Shown here: in pieces, positions 17,501-26,380 of the stretch
How the letters are laid out: each line of letters starts with the position of its first letter
Numbering within the stretch: position 1 is the first letter of the stretch
Origin: Lutibacter sp. A80
GTDB lineage: Bacteria; Bacteroidota; Bacteroidia; Flavobacteriales; Flavobacteriaceae
Length of the DNA: 64,000 nt
Direction of reading: 5' to 3'
Assembly (NCBI RefSeq): GCF_022429645.1
Contig: NZ_CP092480.1
Coordinates: 2,028,501 to 2,092,500, forward strand
The notes under the pieces: model-generated
Databases searched by the model: none
The model's input: only the letters and a program-made list of their open reading frames with translations
What the model was told of the DNA's origin: nothing
Program-made: the position numbers and the translations under genes

Positions 17501-18014
17501 CAGAACTATTTATTAATGTAGATTTTTTTACAAAACCAAAAAGATTACTAGAGCTCCACTGATACCTGAAAGTTAGCCCTAAATCTTTATTTTTTTCTTC
17601 GAAAATTATTTTATTCCCAAACCTATTTTTATATAAGTTTCGTTGTATTTTATAAATACCTTCATAATTATCTGAAAAAGGTTCCCAAAGTAATATTTTC
17701 TTTTTTTTATGAATTTTAAAAATAGTTTTACTACCTGTTATATTAGAAGATTCTGTTATTTTATCATCAGTATAATATGGAAATAAGGCATTATCGCTAT
17801 CTTTTCTTCCTGCGGTTAAACCTCCGTTGCTTGCAATAAACATCCAATGGTTTGAATCGCTAACTATACTCATAAAAAAAGGTCTCATTGTATTACTATT
17901 GGAGATTTTGTAATACGTTTCTCCTTCAATAACTACAGTTGTACCTTTTACTTTTGTTTTTTTATTTAAAACTTTATTAGATCCTATGTAAACAGACTTA
18001 TGACTCATTATCAC
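14550..18014 (-). CDS. GH149/GH161-type beta-1,3-oligoglucan phosphorylase
   Basis: This 1154-residue protein has no signal peptide and should act in the cytoplasm, splitting beta-1,3-gluco-oligosaccharides with phosphate to give glucose 1-phosphate. Motifs of the GH94-related phosphorylases are visible: NGGLTAGRKDSDNALFPYYT (63-82), PSRPWNKFS (446-454), DYEGNWRDIFQNWE (468-481), PDDPWSFIGYWGDHQ (524-538) and QQPGMTGQ near 1045. The length fits GH149 or GH161, much longer than GH94. GH149 is my preference because it is known from Bacteroidota; the choice needs a profile search. It partners the MFS porter upstream and is flanked by hairpins on both sides. The start may be M3 rather than M1. 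Confidence 0.75.
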   Translation of the reverse strand: MIMSHKSVYIGSNKVLNKKTKVKGTTVVIEGETYYKISNSNTMRPFFMSIVSDSNHWMFIASNGGLTAGRKDSDNALFPYYTDDKITESSNITGSKTIFKIHKKKKILLWEPFSDNYEGIYKIQRNLYKNRFGNKIIFEEKNKDLGLTFRYQWSSSNLFGFVKKSTLINSSDKDLKISVLDGFQNIVPYGVKAEMQNGKSNLVDAYKKSELEANIGLGIYALSAVIVDKAEPSEALKATIAWSIGLENPTYLISSLQLDKYRKGKKIKQEYDIRAEKGAYFVSSEIKLRSKSVQSWFLAANVNQGPSAIVNISEQLKKPKDLLISVKKDIDLGTQNLIELTGNADGLQVTEDSLRDTRHFANVLFNNMRGGIFDENYTIELKDFKKYILNANKQVYTNQELILNDFPEVFSLKFLQEKSQQNNDLDFKRLCAEYLPLKFSRRHGDPSRPWNKFSINTRSEIDGSKILDYEGNWRDIFQNWEALAHSYPAFIENMIFKFLNATTFEGYNPYRVTKGGFDWEIVEPDDPWSFIGYWGDHQLIYLLKFLEFIEKHYPKKISQYFKETIFVYANVPYKIKNYEDIVSNPKDTIDFDFDLDKKIRERKTQIGADGALLLDQNNTIYKVNLIEKLLATVLVKVSNFIPEAGIWLNTQRPEWNDANNALVGNGVSMVTLYHLRRFLKFFNEIVSNSNLTDVEISEELALFLSELASVFEKNKGLLEGVISDSDRKKIADKLGSAAGNYRASIYKKGFSSNKSVVVKSDLQNFILNTIAFLEHSIDANKREDNLYHSYNLISITNHKISISYLPEMLEGQVAALSSGYISSENSLKLLDSLKKSALYRKDQYSYLLYPNKELSRFVDKNNIPADKIEDSKLVQQLLKDNNSQIIEKDCDGNYHFNGNFNNANSLKSALSSLPNSYQNLVEEDKKQLLNVFEDIFNHKEFTGRSGTFFGYEGLGSIYWHMVSKLALAVQEVCVQAVEAKENPEIIDKLIAHYYLINKGIGVHKSPELYGAFPTDPYSHTPAGKGAQQPGMTGQVKEDILNRFGELGVVVNEGKLQFKADLLNKKEFLSVESEFKYLDVTQQEQEVALPKKSLCFTYCQVPIIYELANKNSINVELKDGTVLTSDTLELDEKLSQDVFNRTGIVKKIHVFLILK

Positions 18015-18026
18015 TATTTTTAAAAT

Positions 18027-18062
18027 AAAAACCTCTAAAAATTTATGTTTAAAGAGGTTTTT
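18027..18062 (-). terminator. Hairpin between clan GH-A enzyme and phosphorylase genes
   Basis: AAAAACCTCT (18027-18036) and AGAGGTTTTT (18053-18062) form a 10-bp stem with T residues after it on the minus strand. It sits in a 68-base gap, so it probably attenuates rather than fully separates the phosphorylase gene. Confidence 0.6.
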
Positions 18063-18082
18063 ACAATTTACTTATTATGAAC

Positions 18083-19393
18083 TTAATTAACTCTAAATGG
18101 AATATTAGCCGTTGCAGCATGTCCAAAACTATCATCGGCATAAACAAACAACCTATAAACACCACTTTCTGGGGCTTTAAAAGTAACTTTTCCTTCCTCT
18201 ATATTTTCAAAATTAATTTCAATTGCTTCTGGACGCTCTTCATAATCTCCTCCATCTCCTAAATCTGTACTTTCTGGTAAAATTTCCCATTTATAATTTA
18301 TAGGGTCATTTTCAAAATCATTAATTTTTAAAATAGCTTCATAAGTTTTACCTTGTTCTAGATTCACATTTTCATAAGCTGTGTTACCGTTTAAAGTAAA
18401 TGACACTATTTGAGGAGTTCTATTTTCTGGCCATTTATTATTCCAGATTTTATGCATTACATCAACTGACTCTGATTCTTTTCCATCTTCAAAAAATATT
18501 CCATACCAGGTAGGCGTTCTTTCTTGCTTGTTTCCCCAAAGAAAAACATACGATCCAATACATTGTAAAGTATCTGCTTCTATACCTCCTTTATATCTTT
18601 TTAAATAATTTGCAGCTTTTAAGGTGCTATTTTCTTCTATAGGAGCTCCCCATTCTGTTTTAGGCACTTCCCAATGTCCGGTTGCTCCCCATTCTGTAAC
18701 CATATAAGATTTTTCCCAACCAAATTCTTTTATAAGTTTCGGTAAATTTGGTAAATCGCCATACATTTGAACAGATAATATATCGATATCTGTACATCTT
18801 TCTTTAATTAAAGAAATTTCTTTTTGTGAAATACCCGCTAAAGTTGTTGTTGTTAAATGATTTGGATCAATTTCATGAATCATTTTAGAAATATCATTTA
18901 CAGCATTCCAAACTTTAGGATTTGTAGCTCTTAAATTTAGTTCGTTTCCAATTGCCCAAATCATTAAAGCAGGATGATCTTTTAATTCTAAAACCTCTTC
19001 TCTAATGTTTTCTAGTTGTTGTTTTACAGCAACCTCATCATCATAATCAAATCCGTGACGTTCTCTGGCAACTTCAATACCCATAGTTACCATTAATCCA
19101 TGTTTATAAGCTTCATCTAAAACCTCTTTACCACTTCTTTGTCCGTTTTCTGTTCTCCAGGTTCTAAAAGAATTCCCGTTGTGTTTTGCCAACGCTTCAA
19201 TATTACCAAACTCTAAACCTGCACCATCAATATAGAAAGGCTTATTGTTAACTAATAATTGATATTTACCATTTGTATTAGTTAATGTTACTTTTGCTGG
19301 TCCATCCATTGCTTCACTTTTATTTTTTGATTGCTCAGTTTTGCAACCATAAATTAATGAAATACAAAAAATAATTATTACTATATTTTTCAT
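18083..19393 (-). CDS. Clan GH-A beta-glycosidase lipoprotein (GH158- or GH2-like barrel)
   Basis: This 436-residue protein has a lipobox YGC (Cys17), a TIM barrel (about 35-330) and a C-terminal immunoglobulin-like domain (about 340-436). Typical clan GH-A residues are E151 in MIWAIGNELNL (acid/base) and E234 in YMVTEWGATGHW (nucleophile). RTWRTENGQ (78-86) supports a GH2- or GH5-related barrel without the GH2 N-terminal domains. The barrel plus Ig-like plan and the beta-glucan setting make GH158 endo-beta-1,3-glucanase a good candidate, but I cannot confirm it by sequence. It lies 26 bases after the MFS sugar porter gene. Confidence 0.7.
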   Translation of the reverse strand: MKNIVIIIFCISLIYGCKTEQSKNKSEAMDGPAKVTLTNTNGKYQLLVNNKPFYIDGAGLEFGNIEALAKHNGNSFRTWRTENGQRSGKEVLDEAYKHGLMVTMGIEVARERHGFDYDDEVAVKQQLENIREEVLELKDHPALMIWAIGNELNLRATNPKVWNAVNDISKMIHEIDPNHLTTTTLAGISQKEISLIKERCTDIDILSVQMYGDLPNLPKLIKEFGWEKSYMVTEWGATGHWEVPKTEWGAPIEENSTLKAANYLKRYKGGIEADTLQCIGSYVFLWGNKQERTPTWYGIFFEDGKESESVDVMHKIWNNKWPENRTPQIVSFTLNGNTAYENVNLEQGKTYEAILKINDFENDPINYKWEILPESTDLGDGGDYEERPEAIEINFENIEEGKVTFKAPESGVYRLFVYADDSFGHAATANIPFRVN

Positions 19394-19419
19394 TTTTTTG
19401 ATTCTAATTTAATTCTTAA

Positions 19420-20955
19420 TTATTTTACTAATTCAAGCTCAATTTGTTCCAATGATTTTCCTTTTGTTTCTGGAAGAATTCTAAAAAGAATAAAGAATCC
19501 TATTGTTGCAATTACTCCAAATATTAAAAAAGTCATCGCATTTCCAAAAGTTGATAATTCCCAAGGGAATATTTGTTGAATTAACCAACTCACAAATGAG
19601 TTTACAAAACCTATGGCTCCAATAGCCAAACCTCTGTATTTTATTGGATATAATTCTGAAAGTAACACCCACATAACAGGTCCTAATGAAAACGCAAAAC
19701 AAGCTATAAAACCTAAAATACCAACTAAAACTATTACTGGATTCATATCTGTAGCAGCTTCTAAAATAGCTCCTTCATTTTTAGCATATACCTGATTTCC
19801 AAGAGCTGATTTCATGTCGTTTTTAAAATCTAAATCGTTGGAATATTCCTTATTTTCAAAAGGTGTTAATAATGAATTGTCAAAATCTTCAAAACTTGTA
19901 ATTTCTTGAGGTGTTAGTTTGTAAGTTGCTTGACTAAATCCGTAACCACATAACAACAAACTAATTGCAATACCTCCCATTCCAACTAAAAGTAAAGGTC
20001 GTCGCCCCATTTTATCAATTAACAAAATAGCAACAATGGTAAATAATACCGATGTAAAACTTAGTAAAACACCTGAAGAGAATGCTGCATCTGTTCCAAT
20101 ACCGGTTTGTTTAAAAATTGAAGTCGCGTAAAAATAAACAGCATTAATTCCTGTAATTTGTTGTAAAACACCAATTGTTAACCCAACAATTATAATAAAT
20201 CTTAATGAAGGTTTTAGCAACTCTTTAATTGATACTTTTGATTTACTTTCTTCTTCTTTAACATTTTCTTCAATAGATTTTATTTCTATTTCTGCTTGTT
20301 CTTTTCCGTGAATAGATCTTAACACATTTTTTGCTTCTTCTATTTTACCAATAGCAAATAACCAACGAGGGCTTTTTGGTACTAAAAACATAAAGAAAAA
20401 GTACAAAACTGCAGGTACTAATTCAACTCCCAACATATATCTCCATACATTTTCGTCGGTAAAAAAAGTAGAACCTTCAGAGTTTAAATAATTCAAATAA
20501 TAATTACTTAAAAATGCTGCAAAAAATCCTAAAACAATGTTTAATTGCTGAATAGAAACTAATTTACCTCTGCTTTCTGCAGTTGAAATTTCAGCAATAT
20601 ATGTTGGCGCTAAAATTAAAGCTGCACCAAATGCAAAACCACCAAGCATTCTAGCAATGTACATCATTTCATAAGACGTTGCATAAGCCGATGCCAATGC
20701 AGAAACTGCATAAGCCAAAGCGACACCTATCAGAATTTTTTTTCTTCCAACAATATCACTTAATCGACCAGAAACTAACATCGCAATCATGGCCGCAAAT
20801 GATGGAGAACTTACCACCCAACCCATTTGACCATCAGTTAAATTAAATTCAGGACCTGCATAAGACATTACTCCTGAAATAATTCCTGCATCAAATCCAA
20901 ATAGAAACCCTCCTAAGGAAACTACAAATGCTATAAATACTAACTTTTTTGACAT
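19420..20955 (-). CDS. MFS sugar porter
   Basis: This 511-residue inner-membrane protein of the sugar porter family has 12 predicted helices. Hallmarks include GFLFGFDAGIISG near 16-28, a D-x-V-G-R-K loop after helix 2, PKSPRWLFAIG in the N-half exit loop, DKMGRRPLLLVG after helix 8, and PETKGKSLEQIE at the C-terminus. An inserted loop of about 75 residues (around 330-400) between helices 9 and 10 is longer than in XylE-type porters. It likely imports glucose or short beta-gluco-oligosaccharides with protons, feeding the cytoplasmic phosphorylase. The GH30 gene is 27 bases upstream and the GH-A gene 26 bases downstream, indicating one operon. Confidence 0.88.
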   Translation of the reverse strand: MSKKLVFIAFVVSLGGFLFGFDAGIISGVMSYAGPEFNLTDGQMGWVVSSPSFAAMIAMLVSGRLSDIVGRKKILIGVALAYAVSALASAYATSYEMMYIARMLGGFAFGAALILAPTYIAEISTAESRGKLVSIQQLNIVLGFFAAFLSNYYLNYLNSEGSTFFTDENVWRYMLGVELVPAVLYFFFMFLVPKSPRWLFAIGKIEEAKNVLRSIHGKEQAEIEIKSIEENVKEEESKSKVSIKELLKPSLRFIIIVGLTIGVLQQITGINAVYFYATSIFKQTGIGTDAAFSSGVLLSFTSVLFTIVAILLIDKMGRRPLLLVGMGGIAISLLLCGYGFSQATYKLTPQEITSFEDFDNSLLTPFENKEYSNDLDFKNDMKSALGNQVYAKNEGAILEAATDMNPVIVLVGILGFIACFAFSLGPVMWVLLSELYPIKYRGLAIGAIGFVNSFVSWLIQQIFPWELSTFGNAMTFLIFGVIATIGFFILFRILPETKGKSLEQIELELVK

Positions 20956-20982
20956 GTTAAATTCTTTTAATAGTATAATTAA

Positions 20983-22470
20983 TTATTTCAACAATAGTGT
21001 TTCTATTGCATGTGCAGGCATATCTAATGTCGCGGTTTTTGAACCAATAGTTACTGTATAAGTTAAAGGTTCGCTACTCTGGTTCATAGCAACTATAACA
21101 ATACTTTTATCTTTATTTATAAATGCCGTAGTTAATAATTTGTTTGCACTAGACACACTAGAAATTCTTTTGGCTCCTGGTCTAATAAATTTTGAGAAAT
21201 GACCAATATAATAGTATGAATTTGTAAAGGTAAGTTCACCTGTTCTAGTATCTCCATGGACTGGAGAAAAACATAAATTACCTACATGGTTTGGACCACC
21301 TGTTTCATCTAATAAAATATTCCAATCGGTCCAAGCAACAGTTCCATTATTAAAATCGTTGATCATTGATTTTCCATAACGTTCTGCTAATTTTGGGTCT
21401 TCATTTACAATTCTACTTAAATTATAAGACTCTGTACAACCTTCTGTAAATATTAGATTTTTATCAGGATATGCCTCATGAACTTTAGCTACATTATCAA
21501 ACATTGGAACTCCATCTTTCCAATCTTCATACCAATGAAAACCAATACCCCAAACATATTTTGAAGCATCTGGATCATTTAAAATAGTACTTGCTCTTTG
21601 AAATATTAAATCACGGTTATGATCCCAAACAATAATTTTTTTATCTCCTAAACCTTCATTTTCCAATGTTGGACCTAAATGATTTTTTAAGAAATCACGT
21701 TCTTCTTCAGCAGTATAAATACAAGACTCCCAAATTTGAGTTGCCATTGGCTCATTTTGAATTGTTAATCCCCAAATTGGAACTCCTTCTTTTTCATAAG
21801 CTTTTATAAATTTAGCATAATATTTTGCCCATGATGCTGCAAACTCAGGTTTAAGTTTTCCACCATTTAACATATTATTATTTGTTTTCATAAAGGCTGG
21901 TGGACTCCAAGGACTCACATACATTTTTAATTTTCCTCCTGCTGCTGCAATTGCAGATTTAATAAATGGTAATCTAAATTCTTTATCGTGACCAATATTA
22001 AAGGTTTTTAGTTCAGCATCACCCTCTTCAATATAAGTATAACTTTCACTACCAAAATCACTACTATGTATGGTTGTTCTAGATAAAGAATATCCTATAC
22101 CCTTATCTATACTGTAATAAGCTTCTAAAAATTTTGCCTGATTTTCTTTAGTTAATTTATAAAATGTTTCTGCTGCTGCATCTGTTAGTGATGCTCCAAT
22201 ACCTACAAAAGTTTGAAATTGTTTTGTTGGATCTACTAAAATAGAAGATTCTGTTTCTAAAGGTTGCTTAAAATCTGAAAATTCAATAGTACCGGTTGGT
22301 GATAATTTAAATTCAGAATTGTGAGCACTTGTAAATACTTGTAACGTATTACCAAATTCAGTTATTACTTCTGTTGTAACTTCTTCTACTGATTCTGATT
22401 TTGTATTCTCTTTTTGAACACAAGAAGAAAACAAAGTTATCAACGTATATGCTATAAATAATTTTCTCAT
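20983..22470 (-). CDS. GH30 beta-glucanase/glucosidase lipoprotein
   Basis: This 495-residue protein has a lipobox FSSC (Cys17), a GH30 TIM barrel and the linked beta-sandwich formed by the ends of the chain. The start of the domain, QTFVGIGASLTDAAAETFY (86-104), is typical. The acid/base is E240 in LTIQNEPMATQ and the nucleophile is E343 in LIFTEGCTESYN. GH30 members in laminarin PULs remove or cut beta-1,6-linked glucose branches, which fits the neighbours GH16 and GH3. A beta-glucosylceramidase-like activity is possible from sequence alone. A 148-base gap with no clear hairpin separates it from GH16. Confidence 0.9.
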   Translation of the reverse strand: MRKLFIAYTLITLFSSCVQKENTKSESVEEVTTEVITEFGNTLQVFTSAHNSEFKLSPTGTIEFSDFKQPLETESSILVDPTKQFQTFVGIGASLTDAAAETFYKLTKENQAKFLEAYYSIDKGIGYSLSRTTIHSSDFGSESYTYIEEGDAELKTFNIGHDKEFRLPFIKSAIAAAGGKLKMYVSPWSPPAFMKTNNNMLNGGKLKPEFAASWAKYYAKFIKAYEKEGVPIWGLTIQNEPMATQIWESCIYTAEEERDFLKNHLGPTLENEGLGDKKIIVWDHNRDLIFQRASTILNDPDASKYVWGIGFHWYEDWKDGVPMFDNVAKVHEAYPDKNLIFTEGCTESYNLSRIVNEDPKLAERYGKSMINDFNNGTVAWTDWNILLDETGGPNHVGNLCFSPVHGDTRTGELTFTNSYYYIGHFSKFIRPGAKRISSVSSANKLLTTAFINKDKSIVIVAMNQSSEPLTYTVTIGSKTATLDMPAHAIETLLLK

Positions 22471-22618
22471 TATTTTAATATATTATTTTCTATTATACAT
22501 ATTGCTTTATATCCTTTTCAAACAACACAATATTTTATTTTTTAATGATTCAATATTTAAGTAAATTATAGCGCTTGAAAATCGATAAAACGAATATTAT
22601 TACAATTCTAATTTACTC

Positions 22619-23737
22619 TTATTGATAAACCCTTACATAATCAACTATCATACTCGATTCTGTAAAATTAGGATCTATCTCAAACCAACTACCTCCCATT
22701 GCTACATTTAATATTAGAAATTGATCAGCTGTGTATGGCCAGTTTTCATCATTTTTAGTTGCTGGACTATACGTATAATGCACTTTATCATCAACTGAAA
22801 AAACAATTTCCTCATCATCCCATTCTACTGTATACACGTGAAACTCATTAGATACATCTTCTAATAATTGTGAACCATGATTTGTTGTACTTCCATAACT
22901 AGAAGGTGTGTGTAAAGCACTTTGTACGGTACCATGATTGTAACCCCAGTGTTCCATAATATCAATTTCTCCACAAGCAGGCCAACCGACAGTATCTATA
23001 TTTGCGCCTAACATCCAAATTGCTGGCCAAGTTCCACTACCAAATGGCAACTTTGCTCTTACCTCTACTCTTCCATAAGTAAACTCAAATTTATCTTGAG
23101 TTAACATACGGGCTGAAGTATATTTTGCCCCTTCATAATTTTCTTTAATTGCTGTAATTTTTAAAAAACCATCTTCAACAATAACATTTTCAGCTCTATC
23201 TGTATAATATTCTTTTTCACCGTTTCCCCAACCATTATCTCCAGTTCCAATATTATACCCCCATTTAGAATCATCTGGACTTCCATCAATATCAAATTCA
23301 TCAAAGAAAATCAAATTATCAAATGGTGCACGCTGTACTGTTATTTTAATTTGTTGAAATGTATTTATAGTATCACCTGTTTTAGAAAAAGCAATTACTG
23401 AAACAATATAATTATTTGTACCTCTATCGGTATACTGATACTCTACAGAGCCTGATGTATTGGTAATTTCATCTCCATTACCAAATTTAAACTCATATTT
23501 TACTGCATCTGTAGCAGAAGCTGTACAATAAACAACTCCCGTACCATCACCATTAGGATTTTCTGAATCTAAACCAACAATATCGATTGTTAATAAAAGA
23601 TTTGAAGGAGTGATAACTTCAGGATCTATTACAGAATCAAGAGAGCTATCATCTCCTTCACTTCCACAAGAAATAATAATTATCAGTATTAATCCTACTA
23701 AAACATTTAACTTACTATTTTTAATAAAGTCTAACAT
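22619..23737 (-). CDS. GH16 endo-beta-1,3-glucanase (laminarinase) lipoprotein
   Basis: This 372-residue surface lipoprotein (lipobox ISC, Cys24) has a PKD-like domain (about 45-135) followed by a GH16 jelly roll (about 142-372). The catalytic signature is GEIDIMEHW, with nucleophile E257, helper D259 and acid/base E262. SGTWPAIWMLG (234-244) and the exact form of the signature are typical of bacterial laminarinases. It would make the first cuts in laminarin at the cell surface, next to the SusCD complex. The neighbour upstream is the glycan-binding lipoprotein gene (86-base gap). Confidence 0.93.
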   Translation of the reverse strand: MLDFIKNSKLNVLVGLILIIIISCGSEGDDSSLDSVIDPEVITPSNLLLTIDIVGLDSENPNGDGTGVVYCTASATDAVKYEFKFGNGDEITNTSGSVEYQYTDRGTNNYIVSVIAFSKTGDTINTFQQIKITVQRAPFDNLIFFDEFDIDGSPDDSKWGYNIGTGDNGWGNGEKEYYTDRAENVIVEDGFLKITAIKENYEGAKYTSARMLTQDKFEFTYGRVEVRAKLPFGSGTWPAIWMLGANIDTVGWPACGEIDIMEHWGYNHGTVQSALHTPSSYGSTTNHGSQLLEDVSNEFHVYTVEWDDEEIVFSVDDKVHYTYSPATKNDENWPYTADQFLILNVAMGGSWFEIDPNFTESSMIVDYVRVYQ

Positions 23738-23823
23738 GTTAACTAATTTATTAGATACTATTAAAGAGTTAAAACAACTGTTTGTAGGAAACTCGATAAT
23801 TAATTATTCTTCTATTTTATTAT

Positions 23824-24624
23824 TTATTCAGCTTTAAAAACCCAAGTCCAACCAGTACCACCAGCATTATTAGATAAATACAGTACCATTTGATCTTCTG
23901 TTAATGAAACTATATCGTAAATTCCTTCTGGATTTCCTCTTGGTTCTTCGGCTCCTAATATATTACTACCTATTATTTGTAATTTTTGATTTGCAACATC
24001 TAATACAAAGCTACCTGCTTCACCTGTTCCTGAAGAAGCATCTGCATAATAAGTAAAGTTAGCTGCTCCATCTAAATCAAAATGCATTTTACCTGCTGCA
24101 TCTACAGGTGGACAACAATCTCCTCCTGCATTCCACCAAGCACCCCAAGCTCCATCTATATTTCCTGGTGCAGACATAAACCACCACATTCTACCATCTG
24201 GATTTGGGCCTCCATCAAACACCCAAGTTTTTCCTCCAACTGTATCTTCACTTACCAAATTATACCAATCTTGATCTAATTCGTGATCTAATTGATCTAC
24301 TTGAACATCTATAGTTTTTGTAAAAAACTCTTTTCCTAATGTACCTGTAAATGTAAAAGTAGCAGTTCCTGGTATTGGATAAATAAATGTAATTTTATCT
24401 GTTAGTGCTTGACCTAAATTATAATCCCAATATCCATTAATACCTGGAGTTACAAGATCTAAAGTAATTTCATTTCCACCTGGAGTACTCTGTGTAGCTG
24501 AAAGTTCCACTCCGGCAACATCTGTAGTATTTTCCAGTACATCTTCGTCAACTATTGGTTCACAAGCTGTAAATATCAACAGCAGTGAAGCAATAAAAAA
24601 ACCTATTATTTTATTAATTTTCAT
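23824..24624 (-). CDS. Surface glycan-binding lipoprotein of the beta-glucan PUL
   Basis: This 266-residue lipoprotein (FTAC, Cys21) sits directly after SusD, the usual place for a SusE/SGBP-type protein. An Ig/PKD-like domain (about 37-115) precedes a beta-sandwich domain (about 120-266) with a striking aromatic cluster, RMWWFMSAPGNIDGAWGAWW (about 144-163), and a Cys-Cys pair right after it. Such Trp platforms bind beta-glucan chains. No catalytic residues are apparent. Binding of laminarin at the outer surface is inferred from position and composition. It lies 27 bases after SusD. Confidence 0.75.
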   Translation of the reverse strand: MKINKIIGFFIASLLLIFTACEPIVDEDVLENTTDVAGVELSATQSTPGGNEITLDLVTPGINGYWDYNLGQALTDKITFIYPIPGTATFTFTGTLGKEFFTKTIDVQVDQLDHELDQDWYNLVSEDTVGGKTWVFDGGPNPDGRMWWFMSAPGNIDGAWGAWWNAGGDCCPPVDAAGKMHFDLDGAANFTYYADASSGTGEAGSFVLDVANQKLQIIGSNILGAEEPRGNPEGIYDIVSLTEDQMVLYLSNNAGGTGWTWVFKAE

Positions 24625-24651
24625 ATTTTTAAGTTTATAAGTTTATAATTA

Positions 24652-26361
24652 TTACCAGCCTGGGTTTTGTTGGTAAACTCCATTACTTAAACGTACTTCC
24701 GTTTCTGGTATTGGAACCAATCCTTTTGTTTCTGATCTATAATTTACACTATAGGTCGCTGGAATCCCTGAATTGGTAACATCTATGGTACCATTAAAAG
24801 CAGTTTCTACATCTCCCCATCTTACTATATCAAACCAACGTAAACCTTCAAATGCAAATTCGTGTAAACGTTCTTGTTTTATAGCATCTAATGAATATCC
24901 TACTGCTGGTAAACCTGCTCTTGCTCTCACTGCATTCATACCATCAGCTGTTCCTGTAATTTCTGAGTGCATTAATAATACATCAGCAAAACGCATAAAT
25001 ATAAAGTCTTGAGCGTGCATTAATTGCATATCTGTGTTTGACCAATCGTATAATTGTACAAACATACCTACCACAGTTCCTTCCTCATCTGGATATTGGA
25101 TAGATGAATACTTCTTATTAAATAAGCCTGTTTCGTGATCTCCCTTACCAGCTTCAAAAGATGCTGTTCCTTGGTCTGCTTCCCCAGTTTCTAATATTGA
25201 TCCTTGTTTTCTAGGGTCTGCATCATCCCAATTATTATATAATGTTGGGTTTACTGTACACCATCCCCAACCTTGACCAAAAGGAGTCATTGAATTATCT
25301 CTTATTCCTGAGTATAAAACATATCTATTTGTATAACTGTTTCCATTACTCCAACCCCAATCTCCAAATGAAAATCTTTGCACAAACATTGTTTCATAAT
25401 TTCCTGTACCAAAAGTTGGTGAGTGACCATCTTGACCTACCCAAGATAGACCTTCAGTTTCAGCCCAAGGTAAAACAGTACTTCCTGCAGATTGATTTAC
25501 ATAAGAATATGGCCATAAATTTCTAAAATCACTTGCTAAAGCATAACCGCTATTTTGAATACAATCCTCTAAATATGCTGATACATCTGATGCACTTAAT
25601 GAACCTCCATCTGCTAATGGTAAATCGCTTGTAGCTTGTCCTTCTATGTTGGTCATATAACCTGTATAGTACAAGTAAGCTCTTCCTAAATATGCTTGTG
25701 CCACCCATTTATTAGCGTGTCCATACTCTGATGTAGAAATTTCCGTAAATGATTTATCAGGCATAGTTTCTATAGCTAACTTTAAATCTGATGCTATTTG
25801 AGCATAAGTTTCTGTATAAGTAGCTCTTGCTACATCTTTTGGATCATCGATTGCTATAATTAAAGGTACTCCTCCAAAAAACTTAGCCAATCTGAAGTAA
25901 AAGAATGCTCTCATAAACAAAGCTTCTCCTATAGCTTGATTTTTAAATGCTTCTGCTTCTTCTGTACTAGCAAAAAATGTAGAAAAATCAGCTGTAGCAG
26001 TTTTTTCAATTATGGCATTAGCTCTTGCAATACCGTTATAAGATTGTGTCCACATATCTCTATACGTATCTTCATCAGGATCTTCGAAATTATCAACATA
26101 TTTTGCTGATTTATCGTCTGGTCCCCCACCTCCTAACATCATATCTGATAATAGATTGGCAGCTACAGTTTCTTCACTATGAACACCAGGTGTATAAATT
26201 GCATTATATACTCCAGCCATAGCTTCTTCAATATCTGTTGGTGTGCTATAATAAGTATCTAAACTTTTACCGTAAAGGTTATCAGTATCTAGAAACTTAT
26301 CACCACAACTTGTTGTAATAACCATTGTGACAATAGCTATAAAATATTTTAGTTTTTTCAT
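24652..26361 (-). CDS. SusD/RagB-family outer-membrane lipoprotein (beta-glucan)
   Basis: This 569-residue lipoprotein (TTSC, Cys19) forms the lid over the SusC transporter and binds the glycan. It has the SusD layout: an N-terminal TPR-rich part with EALFMRAFFYFRLAKFFGGV (about 150-169) and a C-terminal RagB part with RLHEFAFEGLRWFDIVRWG (about 508-526) and the terminal YQQNPGW. The gene is 19 bases after susC. The specific sugar is inferred from the GH16, GH30 and GH3 genes that follow. Confidence 0.95.
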   Translation of the reverse strand: MKKLKYFIAIVTMVITTSCGDKFLDTDNLYGKSLDTYYSTPTDIEEAMAGVYNAIYTPGVHSEETVAANLLSDMMLGGGGPDDKSAKYVDNFEDPDEDTYRDMWTQSYNGIARANAIIEKTATADFSTFFASTEEAEAFKNQAIGEALFMRAFFYFRLAKFFGGVPLIIAIDDPKDVARATYTETYAQIASDLKLAIETMPDKSFTEISTSEYGHANKWVAQAYLGRAYLYYTGYMTNIEGQATSDLPLADGGSLSASDVSAYLEDCIQNSGYALASDFRNLWPYSYVNQSAGSTVLPWAETEGLSWVGQDGHSPTFGTGNYETMFVQRFSFGDWGWSNGNSYTNRYVLYSGIRDNSMTPFGQGWGWCTVNPTLYNNWDDADPRKQGSILETGEADQGTASFEAGKGDHETGLFNKKYSSIQYPDEEGTVVGMFVQLYDWSNTDMQLMHAQDFIFMRFADVLLMHSEITGTADGMNAVRARAGLPAVGYSLDAIKQERLHEFAFEGLRWFDIVRWGDVETAFNGTIDVTNSGIPATYSVNYRSETKGLVPIPETEVRLSNGVYQQNPGW

Positions 26362-26380
26362 AATTTACTTTATTTAAATT

